This document shows positions 1 to 8,656 of a stretch of 64,000 bases of DNA, one piece after another. The stretch spans positions 558,001-622,000 of the forward strand of contig NZ_JACXAA010000003.1 in NCBI RefSeq assembly GCF_014699035.1, in the 5' to 3' direction. How positions within the stretch are numbered: the first letter of the stretch is position 1; every line of letters begins with the position of its first letter. Source of the stretch: Spirosoma validum. Its GTDB lineage: Bacteria; Bacteroidota; Bacteroidia; Cytophagales; Spirosomataceae. Position numbers and translations under genes: made by a program. Below the pieces are notes generated by a model. The model worked only from the letters and a program-made list of their open reading frames with translations. It was not told where the DNA came from and searched no databases.

Positions 1-8
1 ATCGGAAT

Positions 9-560
9 CTACGGCATCAAAACTGTATCTATTACGTGAATCACGCCGTTCGACTGATTCACATCGGGGATAGTGACCGTGGCCGTACCACCTTTAGCAT
101 CGGTCAATTCGATTTTCTTACCTTTCTGCATGGCTGTCAACGTGCCACCGGCGACTGTTTTCAGCGTGGCTTTACCACCACCGTCTGTTATGGCTTTCAT
201 TAGATCGGCAGCGCTCATTTTACCCGACACTACGTGGTAGGTCAGAATCCCCGTGAGCGTTTGTTTGTTTTCGGGTTTCACGAGCGTTTCAACTGTTCCT
301 TTTGGCAGTTTATCAAAGGCTTTGTTCGTAGGAGCGAATACTGTGAAAGGACCCGGTCCCGAGAGTGTTTCAACCAGGCCAGCGGCTTTTACAGCTGCAA
401 CCAACGTAGTGTGGTCTTTGGAATTGACAGCATTCTCAACGATATTCTTCGATGGATACATCGGAGCACCCCCGACAGTAACGGTCTTTTCCTGGGCAAA
501 CGAAACCTGACTTAAAGCCAGTAACGTAGTTATAGCAAATGCAAATTTGAGCGTCTTCAT
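9..560 (-). CDS. secreted fasciclin (FAS1) domain protein
   Basis: This 183-residue protein has a cleavable signal peptide (hydrophobic stretch at about residues 5-20, ending at SFAQ) followed by one FAS1 domain at about residues 40-182. The FAS1 hallmarks are visible: the FTVFAPTNKAFDKLP block near residue 75, the YHVVSGK block near residue 108, and NGVIHVIDTVLMP at the C-terminus. FAS1 domains act in adhesion or matrix interaction outside the cell; the ligand here is unknown. It is a single-domain version, whereas the protein at 38535-39563 carries two FAS1 domains. No clear partner gene is adjacent. The ATG at 560 is the only start that keeps the signal peptide. The family call is secure, the role is not. 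Confidence 0.93.
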   Translation of the reverse strand: MKTLKFAFAITTLLALSQVSFAQEKTVTVGGAPMYPSKNIVENAVNSKDHTTLVAAVKAAGLVETLSGPGPFTVFAPTNKAFDKLPKGTVETLVKPENKQTLTGILTYHVVSGKMSAADLMKAITDGGGKATLKTVAGGTLTAMQKGKKIELTDAKGGTATVTIPDVNQSNGVIHVIDTVLMP

Positions 561-960
561 GTTGTTGTCTTTTTGGATTCGTGAAACTGTGTACTGAATG
601 ATTACTAGTGTTAGTCGACAACAGAAAGACTTACGCGGTAGCTGTGGTATTTGGATTTATTTTTATTGAAATTAATTTGTAAGTGCTTGATCAGTAGTAA
701 TTTCAATAGATATTTCTTTGGAGAAATTACTTAAGAATTCCTGTAGAACGGAGTGCCCATTTACAACCTAGGGAAGGTAATTTTTCAGAAAGTTATAGAG
801 AAGAGGATAAAGAAAACAGTGACATTACCGTTGGCCTATACCTGTAGTAATGCGAATTATGGCTGTACGGTTTATTGGTAAAATTATCCTTAACAATTAA
901 GTTGATATGACGTACTGAAGGGGGTTAGAATAGTGAGAACGTGTCTTTTTAGACACTAAA
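561..960. other. 400-base intergenic region, no gene seen
   Basis: The stretch lies between the start of the FAS1 gene and the end of the unknown lipoprotein gene, both on the minus strand. It is AT-rich and is broken by stops in all frames at useful length. It should hold the FAS1 promoter, but I find no clean minus-strand TAnnTTTG element and no long hairpin. No RNA gene is recognisable. Confidence 0.5.
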
Positions 961-1812
961 CTAATGAGGTTGTGATTGTATCTCTTCAGAAGCAGATTGA
1001 ATAGAACGACCGTCTGGAAATTTATAAGTACGCGTAAAAATGTCCGGTTGAATACCGCGCATTTTTCCACCCTGTTCAATAATAATACCGCCGTTTTTGA
1101 ACTTTTGAGGGCTTACTGCCGGTCCTTCAAATGTAAACTCGCCGGGTATATAAATTGCCTGATTTATATCACGATCATCACGCTTTTTAAAGCCGTATAC
1201 GTCCTCTTTATTTTCCCGCTTTTCTGTGGTTTGATCGGTAGAAACGGAAGTCATTTTTTTCTTGACGAATGCGCGCGTCGAATTGTACATGTCGTCCAGC
1301 TTCAGGTCTTCCTGCGCAAAGGTCATGATCTGCTTTAGTTCGTTTAGCGTAAGCTCATCCAGGTTTGCCCCTATTTTCTCAATTTCCTCATAAAGTTTTT
1401 CCGCCTGCTCCTGGGTAACTTCGTTGATGATGATTACATCGTTCCCATCTCCGGCGGCTGCCTGCCAGGTTTCATCTTTAGCATTATAAAAAATTATGCC
1501 TCGATCACCGATTGGCTTGCCCTGATAATCGACTATTGACTGGCCCGCATTGGGATGATCTTTGGGATAAACCAGTAATTCTCCATCCTGCTTAAAAGCT
1601 GGTACTGGAATGATAAACTTTTGGGCATTTGAGATAACCGGTGTACTATATCCGGGGCCAGTTTTTAGATCAGATGAAACGATTTTTCGGATTTCCATAG
1701 GAGTGAGTGATACAGAATCAGTCTGTTGGCTTTTTAACTGGCTGAAGTGAGGCTTCTTTTTCGCACATGCCATAAGGATAGTTACTACTAAGAATACGTT
1801 TTTTATACCCAA
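961..1812 (-). CDS. unknown lipoprotein, 283 residues
   Basis: I do not recognise this protein. The N-terminus is a short lipoprotein signal (about residues 1-16) ending at the lipobox MAC, with Cys16 followed by AKKK, which suggests a membrane-anchored periplasmic or surface protein. The mature part is polar and charged, with a helical stretch near residues 130-175 rich in E, L and K, then a basic low-complexity segment (KKRDDRD) and a strand-rich C-terminal third containing IYIPGEFTFEGP. No catalytic signature is visible. It stands alone, about 250 bases from the divergently transcribed patatin gene. The coding assignment rests on length, the lipobox and sensible composition. Confidence 0.75.
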   Translation of the reverse strand: MGIKNVFLVVTILMACAKKKPHFSQLKSQQTDSVSLTPMEIRKIVSSDLKTGPGYSTPVISNAQKFIIPVPAFKQDGELLVYPKDHPNAGQSIVDYQGKPIGDRGIIFYNAKDETWQAAAGDGNDVIIINEVTQEQAEKLYEEIEKIGANLDELTLNELKQIMTFAQEDLKLDDMYNSTRAFVKKKMTSVSTDQTTEKRENKEDVYGFKKRDDRDINQAIYIPGEFTFEGPAVSPQKFKNGGIIIEQGGKMRGIQPDIFTRTYKFPDGRSIQSASEEIQSQPH

Positions 1813-2067
1813 TTGTTAACCGAACGTAGCGATAAGCCAATGGCTATAGAGACGGTAGTCTTTCTCAATAACTCCTTTTTAGTAGAAGTTGTCTTCAATT
1901 TTTCAACAGGATTTTAACTGCTGCAGACGTACTATTCGGATTGTTATTTATTCATCGGTATCTGATCTCTATTTAAGATTGAATAGCTTCGCTCCGTTCT
2001 ACAAGATTGGATTGATCAAAAGTCCATACGTATTGGAACGACTTACTTATAGCTCTCTTACATAACC

Positions 2068-3186
2068 ATGTCTATTCAGCAAAAACTCGAAAAAACGGGT
2101 CCACGCAAATTATTAGCCCTTGACGGAGGTGGTATCCGGGGCACTATCACAATTGAAATTCTGGCCAAGATCGAAAGCCTGTTACAGAAGGATTTGGATC
2201 GTGATGATACGTTCGTTTTGGCTGATTATTTCGACTACATAGCTGGAACCAGTACAGGAGCCATCATTGCGACCTGTCTGTCATTAGGCATGCGAGTCGA
2301 TGCTATCCGGAAATTTTATCAGGAAAGCGGCTCCGCCATGTTCGACAAGGCTAGTTTGCTGAAACGATTTCGGTATACCTATGAAAAAGAGAAATTAACG
2401 GATAAACTGAAGGAAGTCATTGGAAAAGATACCACTCTGGGCGACGGAAAGCTGAAAACGCTGTTGCTGTTGGTTATGCGGAATGCCACAACAGATTCGC
2501 CCTGGCCAGTTTCTAACAATCCAAAGGCAAAATACAATGCAATGACTCGGAGTGATAGCAATCTTAAATTTCCTCTGTGGCAACTGGTCCGTGCCAGCAC
2601 AGCCGCTCCGACCTATTTCCCACCCGAAAGCATTCAGGTTGGCGCGAACAACTTCATTTTCGTCGACGGTGGCGTAACGATGTATAACAATCCTGCCTTT
2701 CAGCTTTTCCTGATGGCCACGGTCGAACCGTATGCTCTGCAATGGCCTACGGGTGAGGATAACATGTTGATCGTATCGGTTGGGACCGGGTCGGCCGCTA
2801 ATGCCAATGCTAATTTAGCGCCTGATGAAATGAACTTGATCTATAACGCTACGTCTATTCCGTCGGCGTTGATGTATGCGGCTTCCAATGAGCAGGACTT
2901 TTTATGCCGGGTGTTTGGGAAATGCCTGCACGGTGATGAACTTGACCAGGAAGTAGGCAACATGTGTGACGTAAAGGGCCCAACCGACAAAAAATTATTC
3001 TCCTACGTACGTTATAACGCCAATTTATCCCGGCGCGGTCTGGACGATTTGGGATTACTCCAGGTCGAACCGGAGCATGTCCAGAAAATGGACTCGGTTG
3101 ATTATATCAATGAATTACAGGAAGTAGGAAAAGCAGTAGCAGAACAAAAAGTAGAGAAAACGCATTTTGCGAATTTTCTATCGTGA
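2068..3186 (+). CDS. patatin-like phospholipase
   Basis: This is a 372-residue cytoplasmic patatin-family lipid acyl hydrolase without a signal peptide. The whole catalytic set is visible: oxyanion loop DGGGIRG at residues 19-25, nucleophile elbow GTSTG at 60-64 with Ser62, and the dyad aspartate in DGGVTMYNNP with Asp200. Patatins cleave fatty acyl chains from membrane lipids; relatives serve as effectors in anti-phage systems (CapV in CBASS), but others are housekeeping or plant-interaction lipases. The gene stands alone on the plus strand and converges on the CHAT-protease operon at 3338-6051, with a hairpin terminator between. No cyclase or sensor gene is adjacent, so a CBASS role is not supported. 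Enzyme family is certain, physiological role open. Confidence 0.93.
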   Translation: MSIQQKLEKTGPRKLLALDGGGIRGTITIEILAKIESLLQKDLDRDDTFVLADYFDYIAGTSTGAIIATCLSLGMRVDAIRKFYQESGSAMFDKASLLKRFRYTYEKEKLTDKLKEVIGKDTTLGDGKLKTLLLLVMRNATTDSPWPVSNNPKAKYNAMTRSDSNLKFPLWQLVRASTAAPTYFPPESIQVGANNFIFVDGGVTMYNNPAFQLFLMATVEPYALQWPTGEDNMLIVSVGTGSAANANANLAPDEMNLIYNATSIPSALMYAASNEQDFLCRVFGKCLHGDELDQEVGNMCDVKGPTDKKLFSYVRYNANLSRRGLDDLGLLQVEPEHVQKMDSVDYINELQEVGKAVAEQKVEKTHFANFLS

Positions 3187-3213
3187 CCTTATGCTGAATT
3201 TACCTGGTAAAAT

Positions 3214-3245
3214 AAAAGAAACCCGTTGTTTTGCGGGTTTCTTTT
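3214..3245 (+). terminator. intrinsic terminator after the patatin gene
   Basis: A 12-bp perfect stem (3214-3225 with 3234-3245) around an 8-base loop ends in a T-run on the plus strand and is A-rich on its other side, so it can stop transcription from both the patatin gene and the converging CHAT gene. Confidence 0.85.
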
Positions 3246-3337
3246 GAAAAATTAACTCGTTATAAACGAGAGACTTATTCTGAAGGCTTGGGTAGCTTTC
3301 AGCGGCAACCAAACTAGTAACGCCAGCGCGTTCAAGG

Positions 3338-5317
3338 CTAATTTTCTGGCGGAGGCAAATGGTCTAAGAGTTGTTTGGCTAGTTCTCTTATTCGATTTAA
3401 TCGCTCTGACGTAAAGGCGTTTGGCCACCACGTAACGTATCGCTCTAGTTGCCGGGCAGTCGATTCTTTAGCGAAGGCATACCCTGACGCATTCAGCTCA
3501 TCTAAATAATCCCCGGCTTTTTCAACGGCCTTTTTTGTCGCCAGTTCATTCGCCGATGCGATGAAGGGCTTTAGCAAATACAGTTCAGCCAAACTACCAA
3601 GCGCCCAGATACGATTCTCGCCGGTAGTTTGTTGTAAGTCATTTTCTGCCGCAAACTTAGTGGCCGACCAACGCTCAAATTCATCCTCAAGGGTTTCTGC
3701 AAGGACGGCTGCTAGCGATAGATACTGTACGCCAGTCCAGTGGTTCGTAAGCAGTAGGTCATGGCCCTGCTGGTAATAATTTCTGGCTTTCTGTAAGGCG
3801 TCTTTCGACTGTAGAAACAGTTCACCCTTAGAGTCTTCAGAATTAAGAGTCTGTCTGTAACGATGTTCGGATAGGCGTTTATAAGCACTGCCCAATAGCC
3901 CATAATGTTCAGCCATACGGACTGCATTATAGGCGATACTTTTATTCTGGTCGAGGAGATTTTCTAGTTTAGTAATGGCACCGTTAAGCCGCTCTTCCAC
4001 CAGGTTATAAGTAGTATTCTCTGGATTTACAGTCTCCAGCAGGTAGTCGGACCAGCTATTGGCGACTTTCAGGAGATTAAAAGCTGCTTTGAGTTGTACG
4101 TCTTTAAGCTGTTGGTCAAAATCGTCAGGGAACCGGGCATAGGCTATTAAACTCGCCCAATCGTGAATGTCTGGCTGGACTACAGCCTCTCGGGAAAAAT
4201 AAAGTGCCATACGTGGGTCTTCACCCTGTAAAAGCCTCGGATAGAAGTCTTCAACCAATCGAATCGACCCTGTTTTTGACAGGGGAAACTGAGAAGCTAG
4301 TACGTAAGGTACGCCCGACTGGTGTAACACCTGCGCTAAACTGCCTCCGGGTACTAAATTGGTGCCTTCGTTACCAGAATCGCAGGCGGCAATTGTGACC
4401 ACAGCCGGAAAGTTCGTGTGGTTACCTTGATTCAATAGTAGGGCTGCTGCCAACCTGTCTCCATCTACAGCATCAGTCTTTCGATCTGAAAAATCATTTC
4501 GTTTTTTATCCAGATGTAAAGCCAGCGCGAATCGCGGTCCCGTATCCGGGTCATCGATGGGCGTACCATGAGCCAGAATATGGACGTGCGTGTATGGAAA
4601 GTTCTGATTGACAGCCTCTTGAATAGCCGCCTGAAGTTTAGATAAACTGGCTTCGGGTAATTCGGTCAGCAGTGGACTATAATCGGCTTCCGGTTCAGGG
4701 TTATTTTTATCAGGGCAAACCCAGGGTAAAATGGCGGATTTTAGTCTCTCTAAATGTTCGCTGGCCGGAACTGTATTTTCGGGGGCCGCCCACACAAACA
4801 GAATTCGGGCTTTAGCTGGCCATGTGTATTTTTTCGGCGTTACCTGACGGACCTCCCGTGTAATTGTCGTAAAACGTTCTGCGTTTAGGAGCGATGAGCT
4901 ATTGCTGGCATCCTGAAAATTCTTTGGTGTAAGAACAAGTTCGAAGGGGAGCATCGTCAACTCAAGGGGCGTCATAACCAGACGCAGATGAAGCCATCCT
5001 TTAATTTGACGAAATTCTGCTTCCTGTAAAGCCGGTATATCGTCAAATATTCTCGTGATAATAGCCTGAAGTTCACTCCTTGCCTGTTGAATAGACATAT
5101 CGCCATTCCGGGCATTATAACGGAGGAGTCGGAGGTACCGATTGAATGAAAACTGCTCTAGTTTTATCTGGAAGTCAGCAGGGGGATTATCTCCACATAA
5201 AGCCAGATAGGTAAGGCTCGGCGATAGGTTCTGGTTATACGGTGTACCCGTCCGCAGTAACTCAACGGCAACAGAGCTACTGCCAGTCGGGTACACCGGC
5301 TGGCTTTGATCAGTCAT
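3338..5317 (-). CDS. CHAT-domain (caspase-like) protease with C-terminal helical repeats
   Basis: This 659-residue protein carries a CHAT peptidase domain at about residues 165-390, the clan CD fold shared with caspases and separase. The catalytic dyad is visible as His250 in HVHILAHGT and Cys312 in VTIAACDSGN, each at the end of a hydrophobic strand. Residues 1-160 form an N-terminal region of unknown fold; residues 400-659 are alpha-helical and look like TPR-type or TRAFs-binding-type repeats that could sense a partner. There is no signal peptide, so it acts in the cytoplasm. The gene begins 11 bases after the unknown 240-residue protein and is clearly in one operon with it. CHAT proteases are known executors in bacterial suicide systems, cutting gasdermin or other partners; the upstream protein is the natural substrate candidate. 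Protease family is solid; activation and target are inference. Confidence 0.9.
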   Translation of the reverse strand: MTDQSQPVYPTGSSSVAVELLRTGTPYNQNLSPSLTYLALCGDNPPADFQIKLEQFSFNRYLRLLRYNARNGDMSIQQARSELQAIITRIFDDIPALQEAEFRQIKGWLHLRLVMTPLELTMLPFELVLTPKNFQDASNSSSLLNAERFTTITREVRQVTPKKYTWPAKARILFVWAAPENTVPASEHLERLKSAILPWVCPDKNNPEPEADYSPLLTELPEASLSKLQAAIQEAVNQNFPYTHVHILAHGTPIDDPDTGPRFALALHLDKKRNDFSDRKTDAVDGDRLAAALLLNQGNHTNFPAVVTIAACDSGNEGTNLVPGGSLAQVLHQSGVPYVLASQFPLSKTGSIRLVEDFYPRLLQGEDPRMALYFSREAVVQPDIHDWASLIAYARFPDDFDQQLKDVQLKAAFNLLKVANSWSDYLLETVNPENTTYNLVEERLNGAITKLENLLDQNKSIAYNAVRMAEHYGLLGSAYKRLSEHRYRQTLNSEDSKGELFLQSKDALQKARNYYQQGHDLLLTNHWTGVQYLSLAAVLAETLEDEFERWSATKFAAENDLQQTTGENRIWALGSLAELYLLKPFIASANELATKKAVEKAGDYLDELNASGYAFAKESTARQLERYVTWWPNAFTSERLNRIRELAKQLLDHLPPPEN

Positions 5318-5328
5318 GGTACGTACCG

Positions 5329-6051
5329 TTAAATATCGTCGGCTAAGCTTTTCTCGTTAAGATTTTCAGGCTCTACGTTATCATTTTCTTCTGCTCCCAG
5401 AAAACTTACGTTTCCACCGATCAGGCTTAACTTAAACAGGCCGAGCGCGATAACACCCGTTTTGCCACTGATATTCAAGCCAAGTTCTTTCGTCGTTTTC
5501 AAACTAAAGCTGGCTGACGCGTTGCCAATGTTAAATTGTGGTAATGCGCTCCCTGAGCCACCTATCGTGACGTCTGTGTCACCCGTAACAGTAGACAGAA
5601 TTAACGGGTTTTGCGCTACGTAGACCTGAAAAACAACCTTGTAGACCCTACGCCAGGCATCAACCTTCTTCAATTGTTGAGCCACCTGGTTGACATTTTC
5701 AATAACCGATACGTTAATGATAGGCGCTTTAACCAGGAAAGACTTATCGTTCTGAAACTTGTACGTGATGTTCGCTTTTATGTCGCTCTCCGGGCTCACA
5801 GTGACCTCAGCGCCTGCACTGGTATCAACAACAATGGTATTATCTGAGACGAAACTCAGTGTGGCATCTTCTCCAGTTCCCTCGGTAAACGAAACATTAA
5901 ACTCGTCTTTGATATTTCCCAATTTTTGGAATACACCATCCGAGATCAGCCCGTAATCACCGAGTTTGTAAGGCGTAGTAACAGGTACCCAGGCTGCGTG
6001 AACATTAAGTTGTCGCTCGATAATGGTTTCGAATTGTGCTGCAAGACCCAT
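5329..6051 (-). CDS. unknown strand-rich protein coupled to the CHAT protease; possible pore-former
   Basis: I do not recognise this 240-residue protein with certainty. It has no signal peptide and starts MGLAAQFETII, an amphipathic helix followed by WVPVTTPYKLGDYGLISDG. Most of the rest is alternating hydrophobic/polar residues typical of beta strands (VTVSPESDIKANITYKF, VYKVVFQVYVAQNPLILSTV), with a glycine-serine rich part near residues 165-185, a hydrophobic end at about 200-218 (TGVIALGLFKLSLIGG), and a sharply acidic tail of about 20 residues. It is the first gene of an operon with a CHAT protease 11 bases downstream. Size, strand pattern and coupling recall bacterial gasdermins, which are released by cleavage of a short C-terminal inhibitory tail. 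That is a hypothesis: I see no diagnostic gasdermin motif and no N-terminal palmitoylated cysteine. It could instead be a protease cofactor or sensor. Confidence 0.8.
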   Translation of the reverse strand: MGLAAQFETIIERQLNVHAAWVPVTTPYKLGDYGLISDGVFQKLGNIKDEFNVSFTEGTGEDATLSFVSDNTIVVDTSAGAEVTVSPESDIKANITYKFQNDKSFLVKAPIINVSVIENVNQVAQQLKKVDAWRRVYKVVFQVYVAQNPLILSTVTGDTDVTIGGSGSALPQFNIGNASASFSLKTTKELGLNISGKTGVIALGLFKLSLIGGNVSFLGAEENDNVEPENLNEKSLADDI

Positions 6052-6248
6052 GAATAGTTTTGGTTAAAGGTTGAATTGATTTAAGCGTGGTAATAATACT
6101 GTTTAATGAGTCTTAGCGGCAGTAAATCAGAAGTTATTGACTAAGCGGTATTAGCCAACGTATCATTGAACAGGCCTCCGTAACTTCTGGATAAAGACTG
6201 ACAATACCGTACCGTTGGCAAATCGGCCAAATAATCTTGTAAAAACAG

Positions 6249-6272
6249 ACCGCCGGGTATCTGCCCGGCGGT
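6249..6272. repeat. GC-rich hairpin, 9-bp stem
   Basis: Arms 6249-6257 and 6264-6272 pair perfectly around a six-base loop. There is no T-run next to it on either strand, so it is not a typical terminator; it lies in an otherwise AT-rich intergenic region. Confidence 0.55.
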
Positions 6273-6437
6273 ACTGACCTTTAGAAGGTGACGAGCGTGG
6301 AGATGGATAGAATGGACAAGACAAAGTTGGCTTATGAAAATGAAGCTGGGTAGGGGTAATTGACGTGATTTTGGGATGGGAGAAGGACGGTCCTAAGACG
6401 GGGAAAATACGGTATTTATAACAATTTTTTAAGTTTA

Positions 6438-6445
6438 TACTTTTG
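6438..6445 (+). promoter_or_regulatory. candidate Bacteroidota -7 element (TACTTTTG)
   Basis: The octamer matches TAnnTTTG exactly and lies about 105 bases before the preferred start at 6553. I find no convincing TTG -33 partner, so the match is weak evidence on its own. Confidence 0.4.
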
Positions 6446-6552
6446 GTAGTCAAGATATTAGGTATCGGGTATGTTGTTGCTGATTATCCTGATGTTGTTC
6501 TAAATAATTGTTCTACCTAAGTTTCCTTTCTAATCATGAACTATTTACTGCC

Positions 6553-7086
6553 ATGACACAATCAGATTTAGAATTTGCTGCGGAAACGTTGCTATCATTG
6601 CTTAAAAACGATAGAGAGCCTTTTTTTGACCTTTCTAAAGAGGACTTAGCTCGGGTGAAAAATGGATTACAAGAAAGCCTAGTAATTTCAAAAGATTTGG
6701 CTTTATTTGAAGGGTTAGCACCAGAGCCAGGCACTGGCACTTTTATAGATTTATTACCTGATGGAAAGCAAAGGGCTGACGGCTATAGATCATTTTTAGC
6801 TAATCTGAGTAATCTAGGTATGATTGGTGGTTTGAAGAATTTTTTAACATTCACTAAATTTCGTATTAATGCTGATCACATTCGGACTTTGGTAAATGAT
6901 ACACTTGATTCTTCTGGAAATAAGGCCACTTATTTGCTGATCCATCCTGGTCTAAAGCCTGACGGAAAATATACATTAGTACTAGCTGCTGGGGATCGGC
7001 AGGCCAAAACAATTAAAGTGGGTGCTAATCCTCAAGTATTGGATGAAATTAATCCATGTAATCCATGTGACAGGTTAGAACAATAG
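6553..7086 (+). CDS. unknown soluble protein opening a signalling operon
   Basis: I do not recognise this protein of 177 residues. The ATG at 6553 (MTQSDLEF) is preferred over the in-frame ATG at 6508, whose extra 15 residues look untranslated. The N-terminal half is helical and acidic; the C-terminal half contains short hydrophobic strands (ATYLLIHPGL, YTLVLAAGD) and ends with a cysteine pair, NPCNPCDRLEQ. There is no signal peptide or membrane segment. Ten bases downstream a membrane protein begins, then a histidine kinase, so it may take part in the same sensing pathway. Its DNA is visibly more AT-rich than the flanking genes, as is that of the next gene, which suggests horizontal acquisition. 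Confidence 0.7.
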   Translation: MTQSDLEFAAETLLSLLKNDREPFFDLSKEDLARVKNGLQESLVISKDLALFEGLAPEPGTGTFIDLLPDGKQRADGYRSFLANLSNLGMIGGLKNFLTFTKFRINADHIRTLVNDTLDSSGNKATYLLIHPGLKPDGKYTLVLAAGDRQAKTIKVGANPQVLDEINPCNPCDRLEQ

Positions 7087-7095
7087 TTATTCACT

Positions 7096-7734
7096 ATGCC
7101 TTGGTATCGCATCGTTCACTTTACAATTATGGCCCTGGCTATGCTGGCTGGGGCTGTACGTTTTCGGAAGTTAGCTATAAGCAGCCGTTGGATTTTCGCC
7201 CTGTTGATTATTACTGTTTTTAACGAAGGGGTGTCTTACTACTTAATTAAGACAATCAATAGTAATTTTATTACTTCTTACTTTTTTATTCCAATTCAGT
7301 ATATATTGATTAGCAAGATATTTTACGTAGAGCTTTCAAGATTTCATATAAGTATTCAAGCAAGTATAGTCATATTAATTGTTGTAGCTTTAATAATTAC
7401 ATGGCAGAATATACATGAATTAATAACCATTTATCCAAGTTTACTACGTACCTTAAGTAATATATTTATTATCATATTGTGCTTGATATGGTTGCGTGAA
7501 TTATTAAACTTTGATCAAATGCATCCCTTCACTGATTTTCCTTTGTTTTGGGTAAGTACTGGGTTCTTGTTATTTTCAATAGTTACGATGTTTAATTTCA
7601 GCGCTTTTAACTTTATAAACAATCGCGGACGACATTTCATGTTGCTTTTTCAGTACGTCCGTATTGGAGCTAATTTTACCCTCTACATTTTTTTATTAAT
7701 AGCATTGTTGAGTAAACAAAGATCATTAGCATAA
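7096..7734 (+). CDS. multi-pass membrane protein of unknown function
   Basis: This 212-residue protein is almost entirely hydrophobic with about six or seven predicted membrane helices (near residues 5-22, 32-50, 62-75, 87-105, 117-135, 150-170 and 188-206). Aromatic and isoleucine residues dominate and there is no recognisable transport or enzyme motif. It lies 9 bases after the unknown 177-residue protein and 6 bases before the histidine kinase, so all three are almost certainly cotranscribed. A plausible role is the membrane input module for the kinase, which has only one membrane helix and no sensory domain of its own. That role is inferred from arrangement only. The gene is strongly AT-rich. 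Confidence 0.75.
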   Translation: MPWYRIVHFTIMALAMLAGAVRFRKLAISSRWIFALLIITVFNEGVSYYLIKTINSNFITSYFFIPIQYILISKIFYVELSRFHISIQASIVILIVVALIITWQNIHELITIYPSLLRTLSNIFIIILCLIWLRELLNFDQMHPFTDFPLFWVSTGFLLFSIVTMFNFSAFNFINNRGRHFMLLFQYVRIGANFTLYIFLLIALLSKQRSLA

Positions 7735-7740
7735 AATGAT

Positions 7741-8547
7741 ATGGGAAGCGTAACACAGGAAATCATTGTTTCTTTTGTGGCTTTTACGATCGTTCTGTTT
7801 CTATTGATCCTATTTATAATCATTTTCTCTTTCCTCTTCCAACGACGTCAGGCTCAATTTCGTCAGGAGCGTGAAGTTATGCGTGAAACATACCAGCGCG
7901 AACTCCTTCAGTCCCAAATCGAAACACAGAACCAAACCCTCGAATACGTTGGACAAGAGTTGCACGACAATATAGGGCAAATGCTTTCGGTGGCCATATT
8001 ACAGCTGAATGGTCTCGATGACGATTTGACCGAGTCGTCGCATCAAGTGGCTGTGCGCCGAATGATTCAGACCATTGACAGTACGATACAAGCCGTGAGG
8101 CAATTGGCCAAGACGCTTGATAGTGGCACGGTTCGGCGGTTTGGTTTGCGTGAAAGCCTGTCGCTTGAATTAGAGCGTATTGGCCAGACCCGACGCTTTC
8201 AGACGCAGCTAGACGTGCAGGGGAAGTCCTACGAGCTGAGTGATGAGTCCGAAATTATTTTGTTCCGAATGGCTCAGGAATCACTCAATAACGCAATTAA
8301 GCATGCTCGTGCGAAAATACTCACCGTTACGATCGATTATCAACCCGATAAGTTTATTCTAACCATTGCTGACGATGGCAAAGGCTTTGACTTAACGGAG
8401 GCTACCAGTCGACAGGCCGGTGCATCCGGGTCAGGTGTTAACAATTTGTATCAGCGTGCCAAATTGCTGGGCGGAACGTGTGCCATCAATGCGCAACCCA
8501 ATTCAGGTACATGTATAGAAATTAAGATACCTAATAAGCAAACCTGA
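7741..8547 (+). CDS. NarL-type sensor histidine kinase
   Basis: This 268-residue kinase has one N-terminal membrane helix (residues 9-33), a coiled-coil linker (35-70), a HisKA_3 dimerisation domain with phospho-acceptor His75 in ELHDNIGQM, and a HATPase_c domain with N-box QESLNNAIKHA, G1 box DDGKGFD and G2 box GSGVNNL. It autophosphorylates and should pass phosphate to the regulator encoded 109 bases downstream. There is no periplasmic sensor domain, so the signal is probably received through the membrane or from the neighbouring membrane protein. Base composition returns to the genome norm here, unlike the two genes before it. Confidence 0.95.
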   Translation: MGSVTQEIIVSFVAFTIVLFLLILFIIIFSFLFQRRQAQFRQEREVMRETYQRELLQSQIETQNQTLEYVGQELHDNIGQMLSVAILQLNGLDDDLTESSHQVAVRRMIQTIDSTIQAVRQLAKTLDSGTVRRFGLRESLSLELERIGQTRRFQTQLDVQGKSYELSDESEIILFRMAQESLNNAIKHARAKILTVTIDYQPDKFILTIADDGKGFDLTEATSRQAGASGSGVNNLYQRAKLLGGTCAINAQPNSGTCIEIKIPNKQT

Positions 8548-8656
8548 AAAATAAAATCCTCATAAACTGATTTAAAAAAAATACTTGACTAACAGTATTG
8601 ATAAAGGAGAGCTAACTAGTTAATTTACAGCCTGTAAAAGGCTATCCTCTCCTCTA

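Larger units (their letters stand above)
6052..6552. other. 500-base intergenic region between divergent operons
   Basis: This region separates the minus-strand CHAT operon from the plus-strand operon beginning at 6553. It holds a short GC-rich hairpin (6249-6272) and a candidate plus-strand promoter element (6438-6445). A 96-codon open frame on the minus strand (6163-6453) has proline/serine/arginine-rich composition without protein character and is not called. No RNA gene is recognised. Confidence 0.5.

Noticed and set aside
2068..3186. CBASS system with patatin effector
   Set aside because: No nucleotide cyclase, ubiquitin-like or HORMA/TRIP13 gene lies nearby.
6163..6453. 96-codon open frame on the minus strand between the divergent operons
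   Set aside because: Composition is Pro/Ser/Arg-rich without strand or helix pattern, and it runs through a hairpin.
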